Source: JACJYE01 sp964432875 (GTDB taxonomy: Bacteria; Bacteroidota; Bacteroidia; Chitinophagales; Saprospiraceae). From it: a stretch of DNA of 10,908 bases. The stretch is from assembly GCA_964432875.1 (NCBI GenBank), contig CAYSPJ010000152.1, positions 1 to 10,908 on the forward strand, in the 5' to 3' direction. The position numbers and the translations under genes are program-made. Below, in pieces: positions 1 through 6,700 of the stretch (its first letter is position 1; each line of letters begins with the position of its first letter). The notes under the pieces are model-generated. The model searched no databases and was not told the origin of the DNA. It saw nothing but the letters and a program-made list of their open reading frames with translations.

Positions 1-1
1 T

Positions 2-161
2 CTCCTCACTATTTTCATGCCGGAATCGGACGGCCAGCCGCTTACCCGGATGGATTATGCTCAACCACTTTGAGGTGAAAGGTTACGCCCGCGAGCTGGA
101 AGTAGGGTTTCAGTACTTCTGGCTGCAAAAGCCTGAGCAGCGCCCGCCGAAGCGGCAGTGA
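2..161 (+). CDS. 3' end of an unrecognised gene, running off the left edge; two overlapping frames
   Basis: Two plus-strand frames are open here. One enters from the left edge at base 2 and ends at TGA 71-73; its tail includes TIFMPESDGQPLTRMDYAQ. The other is open from base 3 to TGA 159-161 and contains an ATG at 57 that would give a 34-residue protein ending QKPEQRPPKRQ. The first frame reads like ordinary protein up to about base 70, and the second reads like ordinary protein after about base 60. This pattern suggests either a frameshift inside one gene or two genes overlapping by 17 bases. I recognise no family in either piece. The gene converges on the ATPase gene to its right, which ends at 223. 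The call that something coding ends here is moderate; the arrangement is uncertain. Confidence 0.35.
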   Translation, partial: SSLFSCRNRTASRLPGWIMLNHFEVKGYARELEVGFQYFWLQKPEQRPPKRQ

Positions 162-222
162 GCACGGGCAGGTTTAGCCCACAATGATCCCCATCGCGCG
201 AAGTCCAATATTCCCGCAGTGC

Positions 223-1812
223 CTACACCCACACCGCGAAGACCCGTTTACCTTCTATTTCGATCCATTGGTGCGCCCATCGAGACGATTCTTGAATCGT
301 CTCTGCGGGGCGGCGCGGGTCGAAGATGACGAGGTAGCCTTCCTCCAGGCCTTGGCGGTCGAGGTAGTCGGCGAGCTGCTTCAGGCCCTCTTCGTGCGCC
401 TTGGGGCCGCGCCAGATTTTCAGCTCCACGATGTACTTGTGCTGCTGGAAGGTGACGGCCACATCCAGGCGCCGCTCCTCGGAGATTTGCGGCTCTTTGA
501 AAGTATGCCCTTTGCTGTTGAGGATGGGCTTGAGGAAAGCCAGGAAGACCAGGCGGCCGTGGCGCTCCAGGAACTGGCGGTCTTTGGCGCTGTGCTCCTG
601 GCGCATGTACTGCTGGAAGCTCTGCAGCACCTTTGCCATGTCCAGCGCGTTGCCGGGCAGCAGGTAGCGGGCTTGGAGCGTGTAGCCCTCAGCGCTCTCC
701 AGCTCAGTGAGCGCCTTCACGCTCATGTAGTTGTAGATCACCTCGGCGTAGATGCGGTTGTGGATGTTCAAGCCATCCCCGTTGCGCAAGATGCCGAACA
801 GCACCCCCAGGCCGGTTTCCGGGTGGTGGATGTTGTAGGGTATCGTTTTCCCTTCCAAAAGGATCGAATACACCAGCTCGTACAATTTGGGATGGTTCTC
901 CAGGTTCTTAATCAGGCTGTCGAAATTGGTGTTGCTGCGGATGGAGTGGATGAGCCGCCGGGCCGCCTCGTCGATATCGCCCAGGTGCCAGTTTTTATCC
1001 GCCCGCTCGGGCAGCATTTCCTCGTCCACGATCTTGCACAGGGCGCTGACCAGGAAGGGGTAGCCCGAGGTGTAGTAGTAGAGCCGCTCGGCCAGGGCGG
1101 GGGCGTCGAGAGTCACGCCCCGCTCGCGGGCATAATCCTCCAGCATAGGTACGATCTCGTGGGGCAGCAGGCTCATGGTCACCTTGAACTCGGCGGCGAT
1201 GTTCCAGGGGCTGTTCTGCTTGGCTTCCTCGTCAGCGCGGAGCTTGGCTTTGAGGGTCTTCACGTCGTGCACGCCGGCCAGGGCGACGGAGTGGAAGGTC
1301 GGGAAAAACTCCCGCTCCAGGAATTTGTTGCGCAGCATGGCCAGGAAACTGATGAAGAGCTGGTTGTTGCTGCTTTTGTCCACTTCATCGATGAGCAACA
1401 CCACCTTCTTCTCGGCTTTGCTGACGAGGTCGCTGACCAAGTACGAAAGCTTCTCCAGGTTGTCTGTTTGAGGAGCCGCCTCAATCAGCCACTCACTCAG
1501 CTCCTTAGAGGAGAGCCGCATGTATTTGACCAACTGGCGCACGAAGGCAGGGGTGAAAACGGCCTCGTCTTCGAACACTTTATCGCCGATACCCTCGAAG
1601 CTGATATTGAGCACCAGGAAGCCCTCGCGCTGCCGGAGCGCGTGGTCGATACTGTAGAGCATCGTCGTCTTCCCATACTGCCGCGGCCGGCTGATGGCAA
1701 AGTACTCGCCTTCCTCCACCAGGGCCAGCACCTGGGCGAGCTTCTCCGAGATGTCTGCCATGTAATGCCTGGCGGGCAGGCATAGGCCGGTGATGTTGAA
1801 TTTTTTGGGCAT
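223..1812 (-). CDS. AAA-like ATPase with C-terminal PD-(D/E)XK nuclease-like domain
   Basis: This 529-residue cytosolic protein belongs to a P-loop ATPase family often present in many copies in Bacteroidota; its biological role is not established. Visible features are a Walker A-type loop RPRQYGKTT (residues 42-50), a Walker B strand VVLLIDEVDK (137-146, acidic pair D142/E143), a helical middle region, and a C-terminal PD-(D/E)XK-like core with D450 and ELK at 463-465. The fused nuclease-like domain suggests nucleic-acid processing, defence or mobile-element biology, but this is inference. An in-frame ATG at 1905 would add 31 residues. I chose the ATG at 1812 because a TATCTTTG promoter element (1845-1852) lies inside the longer reading, and because the truncated paralogue at 2694-2774 starts at the equivalent ATG. 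The gene lies downstream of the broken toxin gene on the same strand but has its own promoter. The antisense strand is also open for over 500 codons, which I treat as a codon-bias shadow. Confidence 0.88.
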   Translation of the reverse strand: MPKKFNITGLCLPARHYMADISEKLAQVLALVEEGEYFAISRPRQYGKTTMLYSIDHALRQREGFLVLNISFEGIGDKVFEDEAVFTPAFVRQLVKYMRLSSKELSEWLIEAAPQTDNLEKLSYLVSDLVSKAEKKVVLLIDEVDKSSNNQLFISFLAMLRNKFLEREFFPTFHSVALAGVHDVKTLKAKLRADEEAKQNSPWNIAAEFKVTMSLLPHEIVPMLEDYARERGVTLDAPALAERLYYYTSGYPFLVSALCKIVDEEMLPERADKNWHLGDIDEAARRLIHSIRSNTNFDSLIKNLENHPKLYELVYSILLEGKTIPYNIHHPETGLGVLFGILRNGDGLNIHNRIYAEVIYNYMSVKALTELESAEGYTLQARYLLPGNALDMAKVLQSFQQYMRQEHSAKDRQFLERHGRLVFLAFLKPILNSKGHTFKEPQISEERRLDVAVTFQQHKYIVELKIWRGPKAHEEGLKQLADYLDRQGLEEGYLVIFDPRRPAETIQESSRWAHQWIEIEGKRVFAVWV

Positions 1813-1852
1813 GGACCAGGTTGTTGTTTCAATAAACCGTTGCTCAAAGATA
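1738..1852 (-). repeat. Direct repeat copy 1: promoter and first 25 codons of the ATPase
   Basis: This stretch is repeated in the same orientation at 2700-2811. The coding 75 bases (1738-1812) match at 70 positions. The leader between start codon and promoter has diverged, and similarity returns at the promoter motif with its CCC/AG flanks. The repeat ends sharply at codon 25 of the ATPase. Confidence 0.75.
1845..1852 (-). promoter_or_regulatory. Bacteroidota-type -7 promoter element for the ATPase gene
   Basis: On the minus strand this reads TATCTTTG, a full match to the Bacteroidota -7 consensus TAnnTTTG, 32 bases before the ATPase ATG at 1812. I see no good TTTG -33 box at the usual distance. 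The same octamer, with the same flank CCC before it and AG after it, precedes the truncated ATPase copy at 2804-2811. That conservation supports a functional promoter. Confidence 0.6.
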
Positions 1853-1952
1853 GGGAAAATCCAAGTATATTGCCAGACACAAACAGCTGCAGCTTCCCCT
1901 GACAACCCGTTTCATAAGCTTTTGCGAGCCAGACTGGGTAAATCCCGAGCAT

Positions 1953-2339
1953 TCATATCATCTCAAGCGTCACCGGATAGTTCGAAAACTTTGCATCCTG
2001 AGTGATGATGACATAGTTTTCCGAGATAGCTTGGGCTATCATCAGCCGGTCAAAAGGGTCGTTGTGATGAAAAGGGAGCGTAAGGAGATGCTCGAAATGC
2101 TCAAATTTAAGAGGGATGAAACTAAAGCCGTGAGCCGTTAGCAAAGCCTCCCATTCTGGCAGCGTGAATTGAACGACTAGTTTGCCGATAGATATCTTGA
2201 TGGTCATCTCCCAGATTGCAGCATAGCTTACGAAAATGGAGTTGTGCTCGGCGAGAATAATTTTTTTGATGTGCTCAGGCAGCCTTTTATCCCCTTACGC
2301 ATACCAAATCAGCGCGTGCGTGTCAATCAAATAATCCAT
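1953..2339 (-). pseudogene. vapC: VapC-like PIN-domain toxin disrupted by an in-frame stop at codon 15
   Basis: Read through, the frame gives a 128-position PIN-domain protein of normal family length. It starts MDYLIDTHALIWYA, then TAA (2295-2297), then GDKRLPEHIKK and onward to TGA at 1953-1955. PIN acidic residues are all present: D6 in LIDTHA, E44 in AAIWEM, D97 in HHNDPFDRLMIAQA and D115 in ITQDAKF. VapC toxins are Mg2+-dependent RNases that cleave RNA such as tRNA and are held in check by a partner antitoxin. The stop would arise by one substitution from a sense codon such as GAA. Re-initiation at the ATG at 2207 would give an 84-residue protein without catalytic D6. The gene sits 11 bases after the antitoxin stop, as in a normal antitoxin-toxin operon. 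A sequencing error remains possible, but I see no frameshift or other damage. Confidence 0.85.
2295..2297 (-). other. Premature TAA stop in the PIN toxin frame
   Basis: The plus-strand bases TTA read as TAA on the minus strand. They fall between LIDTHALIWYA and GDKRLPEH, where intact relatives carry an uninterrupted turn between the first strand and next helix of the PIN fold. Both flanks are in the same frame, so this is a nonsense change and not an indel. Confidence 0.85.
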
Positions 2340-2350
2340 AGGGCTGAGTT

Positions 2351-2593
2351 TTAGGTATAATCCTCAAAACCAGGTGGCGTTTCATCGAAATCTGGCGCCA
2401 CGTATGTAATCAGCCCTTCTGCAAAGCCGAACTGTCGAGAGAGATGGCCTCCTGGTTCTGGATAAGGGGTCCTGTTGCCATTGGCTGCTTTTGACTCGCT
2501 TTTGAGCATTGCCAGCAACTTAGCAAGCAAATCCTCATCTTGCATCCCGATAATCATTTGGATCAACTCTAATTTGTGGGCATCTACGGTCAT
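2351..2593 (-). CDS. DUF2281-family antitoxin partner of the VapC-like toxin
   Basis: This 80-residue protein is the likely antitoxin of a type II toxin-antitoxin pair. Its C-terminus, FGFAEGLITYVAPDFDETP followed by GFEDYT, matches the DUF2281 tail pattern (FGxxKGxIxMSDDFDxPLxDFxxY). That tail is commonly found just upstream of PIN toxins and is thought to bind the toxin. The N-terminus (residues 1-33) is helical and rich in Leu and Ile, consistent with a dimerisation segment. The ATG at 2593 was chosen because the upstream in-frame extension has no start codon until a region that overlaps the ATPase remnant. The stop at 2351 lies 11 bases before the toxin start, so the two genes were co-transcribed. 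The antitoxin reads as intact while its toxin is broken. I find no TAnnTTTG element in the 100 bases before it; transcription may come from the remnant promoter at 2804-2811. Confidence 0.72.
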   Translation of the reverse strand: MTVDAHKLELIQMIIGMQDEDLLAKLLAMLKSESKAANGNRTPYPEPGGHLSRQFGFAEGLITYVAPDFDETPPGFEDYT

Positions 2594-2693
2594 TTTCCCG
2601 AAATTGAAATGGAGAAAAAAACAGAAATCGATCTTTTTGATAACGTCTTGCCCGCCCGTTAGGTTCCTACGGGACCGCACAGACAGCGCTGGA

Positions 2694-2774
2694 TCATCGA
2701 AGCTTCTCCGAGATGTCTGCCATGTAGTGCCTGGCGGGCAGGCACAGGCCAGTGATGTTGAATTTCTTGGGCAT
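2694..2774 (-). pseudogene. Truncated 5' remnant of a second AAA-like ATPase gene
   Basis: From the ATG at 2774 the first 25 codons encode exactly the same amino acids as the intact ATPase at 223-1812. The frame then runs one codon further and stops at TGA 2694-2696. Over the 75 aligned bases there are five differences (opposite 1738, 1765, 1783, 1789 and 1804 of the intact copy), all at third codon positions and all synonymous. This is the signature of two copies that diverged as working genes before this one lost the rest of its coding region. The remaining roughly 500 codons are absent; the antitoxin gene follows instead. A 26-residue peptide could still be made, but no function is suggested. 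Confidence 0.8.
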
Positions 2775-2811
2775 GGCGCGTGGCTTTGGTTGATGCGCAG
2801 CCTCAAAGATA
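2700..2811 (-). repeat. Direct repeat copy 2: promoter and first 25 codons of the ATPase
   Basis: This is the partner of 1738-1852. The two copies flank the antitoxin-toxin pair on the same strand, so the toxin-antitoxin module lies between two ATPase 5' ends. Recombination between the copies would remove the module. Confidence 0.75.
2804..2811 (-). promoter_or_regulatory. Bacteroidota-type -7 promoter element of the ATPase remnant
   Basis: The minus strand reads TATCTTTG, matching TAnnTTTG, 29 bases before the remnant ATG. It keeps the same immediate flanks as the element of the intact ATPase. A convincing -33 box is not visible. If still active, this promoter would now transcribe the remnant, the antitoxin gene and the broken toxin, which all lie downstream on the same strand. 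Confidence 0.5.
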
Positions 2812-3021
2812 GGGAAAAAGGAACAATTGCGCATCCTCCGCTAAAGCCAATAGCAACAAACATGGCCAACGATAAAAGGAGCCGCCAAACCCGTTCAATC
2901 GCTGCTGGTTGCTGCCGGGAGGCCGCCAATCCCCCAAAATCTCATAACGTTTTCCCAAAATCATGTACGGCGGCGCCGCTCAAATCTACCGAACTTTGCC
3001 CCGAACCAAACATCTATTGCC
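2812..3021. other. Intergenic region between divergent units
   Basis: This 210-base stretch separates the minus-strand ATPase remnant promoter from the plus-strand metal efflux operon. The efflux operon promoter should lie here. The best candidate -7 element is GAACTTTG at 2991-2998 (consensus TAnnTTTG, first base mismatched), 23 bases before the ATG at 3022, and it has no clear -33 box. I see no operator palindrome for a metal-responsive regulator and no convincing gene. Confidence 0.4.
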
Positions 3022-3756
3022 ATGACGCACGAATATATGATCTCTGGAATGACCTGTAACGGCTGTGCCGCTACGATCAAAAAAGCGCTGGAAAAAGCCC
3101 CCGGTATCACCGCCGCCCGCGTCAGCCTGGACCCGCCCCTGGTTTCTCTCGATATGGAGCGGCACCTGGGGTTGAGCGAGCTGCAGGAAGCCCTGAGCGA
3201 GCATCCGCAATATCAGCTTAGCGAAAAAGCCGGCCGGCCGGAACAGCCTGCTGCTCCGCCGGAAGAAGGGCAAGGCTTTTGGCAGGACTACAAACCCATT
3301 TTGCTGGTCTTCGCCTACATCCTCGGCGCGACTTTATTCATCGAGCTGGATGCTGGCAGCTTTGACCCCATGCGCTGGATGCGCCATTTCATGGCGGCAT
3401 TCTTCCTGGTCTTTTCCTTTTTCAAACTGATGGACCTGCCGGCCTTCGCCCTATCCTATAGCACCTACGATGTGTTGGCGCGCCGCTGGCTGGGCTGGGG
3501 CTACGCCTACCCCTTTATCGAATTAGTGCTCGGCATCCTGTTTTTAGTTAATTTTTACCCTATCTTTACCAACGCCGCCACTTTGGTGGTCATGGGGCTC
3601 AGTACGGTGGGCGTAGCACAAAGCCTGCTGGCCAAGCGCCAGATCCAATGCGCCTGCCTCGGGGCGGTGTTCAACCTGCCGATGTCCACGATCACCCTGG
3701 TAGAAGATTTGCTGATGGTGGCCATGGCGGGGGCGATGTTGCTTTGGATGCTGTAA
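3022..3756 (+). CDS. HMA-domain/MauE-like fusion membrane protein, first gene of the metal efflux operon
   Basis: This 244-residue protein joins two modules. Residues 1 to about 70 form a heavy-metal-associated (HMA) domain with the canonical motif GMTCNGC (residues 9-15; C12 and C15 bind soft metals such as Cu(I)). Residues about 88-244 form a multi-spanning membrane domain of the MauE/DoxX-like redox-associated type, with hydrophobic segments PILLVFAYILGATLFI, FMAAFFLVFSFFKL, YPFIELVLGILFLVNFY and TLVVMGLSTVGVAQSLL plus a last one at the C-terminus. A short IQCACLG motif (C210 and C212) sits in the place of the CxC/CxxC cysteines of MauE-like proteins. A linker rich in Pro, Glu and Gly separates the modules. 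It precedes the pump gene by 40 bases and is probably co-transcribed. Likely roles are metal capture near the inner membrane, or redox handling of metal or thiols; the exact function is unknown. The first ATG is used because HMA domains begin a few residues before GMTCxxC. Confidence 0.82.
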   Translation: MTHEYMISGMTCNGCAATIKKALEKAPGITAARVSLDPPLVSLDMERHLGLSELQEALSEHPQYQLSEKAGRPEQPAAPPEEGQGFWQDYKPILLVFAYILGATLFIELDAGSFDPMRWMRHFMAAFFLVFSFFKLMDLPAFALSYSTYDVLARRWLGWGYAYPFIELVLGILFLVNFYPIFTNAATLVVMGLSTVGVAQSLLAKRQIQCACLGAVFNLPMSTITLVEDLLMVAMAGAMLLWML

Positions 3757-3796
3757 GAGAACCCTGATATAGATTGAGCTAAAAAGCTGTCACACT

Positions 3797-6700
3797 ATGT
3801 TGAACGCCACGATTCGTTTTTTCCTCGAGAACAAGTTCGTCACGCTATTGCTGTTGGCGCTGTTCATCGGCTGGGGTATCGCCACGGCGCCTTTTGGCTG
3901 GAAGACCTTCCTGCCTTCCGATCCGGTGCCAGTAGATGCCATCCCCGACCTGGGCGAAAACCAGCAGATTGTCTTCGTGGAATGGATGGGCCGCTCGCCA
4001 CAGGATGTCGAAGACCAGATCACCTACCCGCTCACCACCTATCTTTTAGGGATAGCGGGGGTGAAATCGGTGCGCAGCACCTCCATGTTCGGCTTCGCCA
4101 GCATCTACATCATCTTTGAGGAGGGCATTGAGTTTTACTGGTCGCGCAGCCGCATCCTGGAAAAGCTCAACTCCTTGCCAGAAGGGCTGCTGCCTACAGG
4201 CGTAAGGCCGGCCCTCGGCCCGGATGCCACGGCGCTGGGGCAAGTCTATTGGTACACCCTCGAAGGCCGCGACCCCGAGGGCCGGCCCACTGGCGGCTGG
4301 GGTTTGCACGAGATACGCGCCGTGCAGGATTTTTTCGTGAAATATGCCCTCAATGCCGTTGAGGGCGTCTCCGAAGTAGCTTCAGTGGGCGGGCAGGTGC
4401 GCGAATACCAGGTGGATGTAAACCCTGGCGCCCTGAATGCCTATGGCATCACGTTGATGGACGTGATGGCTGCCGTCCGTAAATCTAACCGGGATGCCGG
4501 CGCCCAGACCATCGAAATCAACCAGGTAGAGTATCTGGTACGAGGCCTGGGCTACCTCAAATCTATAGCTGACCTTGAAAAAGCCGTCGTGGCGGTCAAT
4601 AACAACACCCCGATCCTGATCAAAGACGTGGCGGTAGTCTCCCTTGGCCCAGCTACCCGCCGGGGCATCCTCGACAAAGACGGGGCCGAAGTAGCCGGAG
4701 GCGTAGTGGTAGCCCGCTACGGCGCCAACCCCTTGGCGGTCATCAATCAGCTCAAAGCAAAAATCGCGGAGATTGCGCCCGGGCTGCCCAAAAAGACGCT
4801 AGCCGACGGCACCCTGAGCCAATTGACCATCGTGCCTTTTTACGACCGCACCCAGCTCATCCAGGAGACGCTGGGCACACTGGAAAGGGCGCTCTCGCAC
4901 GAAATCCTCATCAGCATCATCGTCGTCATCGTGCTGGTGCTCAACCTGCGGGCCTCGCTGCTCATCTCGGGCATGTTGCCAGTGGGGGTGCTCATGACCT
5001 TCATCGCCATGCGTTATTTCGGGGTGGATGCCAATATCGTGGCCTTATCGGGTATCGCCATCGCCATCGGCGTGATGGTAGATGTGGGGGTGGTCTTTGT
5101 AGAAAACATCCTGCGGCATCTTGAAATGCCCGAAAACAAGGATGCCCGGGGCGAAGCGATGCAGGAAATCGTCTATCGGGCCGCGGTCGAAATCGCCCCG
5201 GCGATCACCACTGCATTGGCCACTACCGTGGTGAGCTTCCTGCCCGTATTTGCGATGGAATCGGCAGAGGGTAAGCTCTTCAAGCCGCTGGCTTTTACCA
5301 AAACATTCGCGCTGGCCGCCTCCTTCCTGCTAGGCATCACCGTGATACCAGCGCTGACTCATCTGCTGCTCTCCTTGAATTTCGATAGAAAAAGGGTGCG
5401 CATTTTATGGAATATCGCGCTCATCGCAGCGGGTATCGGGCTGGCGATCACGGCAAAAACCTGGTTGCCCTTGGTGCTGATCGTCATCGGGCTGAATAAT
5501 CTCTTTGCCGCGCGATTGGACGGATTTTCAAAAACAATCAAATCCAACCACATCAACATCGCCCTGGTGGTGTTGGTGGCTGCTTTTTTCCTGGCAGAGG
5601 AATGGATGCCCCTAGGCCATCAAAATTCGCGCTTTGTCAACTACCTGTTCGTCATCGGGCTGCTTGGCCTCATCCTCGGCTTGTTGCAAGCGGTCGTTTA
5701 TTTTTACGAGCCCCTGTTGAACTGGTGCCTTGAAAACAAAGGCCTCTTTTTAATGCTGCCCTTATTCACCATCCTCTTCGGGCTGGTTATCTGGCTAGGC
5801 TGGAACAAGGCCTTCGGCTTTGTGGCCAGTGGTTTCGACAAGGCAGGCTGGAATGTGCGCACCACCAGCCCCTGGAGTACGATGCTGCACCAATTCCCCG
5901 GCATGGGCAAAGAATTTATGCCTTCCCTCAACGAGGGCAGCTTCTTGCTGATGCCTACTTCCATGCCTCATTCCGGGGTAGAAGAAAACCAGCGGGTTGT
6001 AGCCCAGCTCGATATGCTGCTGGCCAACATCCCCGAGGTGGAGCTGGCCGTGGGCAAGGCCGGCCGGGCTGAAACCGCGCTCGACCCGGCCCCCATCTCG
6101 ATGTTTGAAAACGTGATCAACTACAAGCCGGAATTCATCATCGATGCGAAAGGCCGGCGCGAGACTTTCCGCACCGACCGGCAGGGGCGCTACATCCTGG
6201 CTTCAGGCGATACCCTGGCTCACGAGGCAGCGCTGCGGCGCGGCCTGACGGCTCAGGATCTCATCTCCGACCCTAAAGGCCGCTACTTCCGCAACTGGCG
6301 CCCGGAGATTAAAAGCCCCGGCCACATCTGGGATGAAATCGTGCGGGTGGCCAAGCTCCCCGGCGTCACCTCGGCCCCCAGGCTGCAACCCATCGAAACC
6401 CGCCTGGTCATGCTGCAGACCGGCATGAGGGCCCCAATGGGCATCAAGGTCTATGGCCCGGATTTGAAAACCATCGAAGCTTTTGGGCTGCAATTGGAAG
6501 CCATTTTGAAAGAAGTGCCCTCGGTGAAAGCCGAAGCAGCTTTTGCCGACCGCCTCGTCGGCAAGCCCTACCTGCACCTGAACATCGACCGGGACGCCAT
6601 CGCCCGCTACGGCTTGAGCATCGAGGATATGCAGGGTTTCATCGAGTCGGCCATCGGTGGTATGGCCCTGACGACCACCGTGGAGGGGCGGGAGCGCTTC

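Noticed and set aside
161..200. GGGC...GCCC near 165-180 as an intrinsic terminator after the left-edge gene
   Set aside because: The stem is only four base pairs and no T-tract follows.
184..1785. A 533-codon open frame on the plus strand, antisense to the ATPase
   Set aside because: It is exactly opposite a recognisable ATPase with Walker motifs; the translation is rich in L, V, H and Q as expected for a shadow of a GC-rich gene, and no domain is visible.
1813..1905. A 31-residue N-terminal extension of the ATPase from the ATG at 1905
   Set aside because: It would contain the TATCTTTG promoter element, and the paralogous remnant supports a start at the position of 1812.
1953..2207. An independent 84-residue gene starting at the ATG at 2207
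   Set aside because: The upstream sequence in the same frame encodes the first 44 positions of the PIN fold including catalytic D6, so this is the 3' part of a broken toxin gene and not a separate short gene.
2775..2929. A signal-peptide-like stretch (LLLSLAMFVAIGFSGGC) on the minus strand, suggesting a small lipoprotein
   Set aside because: It runs across the remnant's promoter and then out of frame through the remnant's coding part; the hydrophobic look comes from T-rich leader sequence, and the lipobox is weak.
2475..3059. A 194-codon plus-strand open frame across the antitoxin, remnant and intergenic region
   Set aside because: It is antisense to the antitoxin and remnant, has no recognisable domain and overlaps the start of the HMA-MauE gene.
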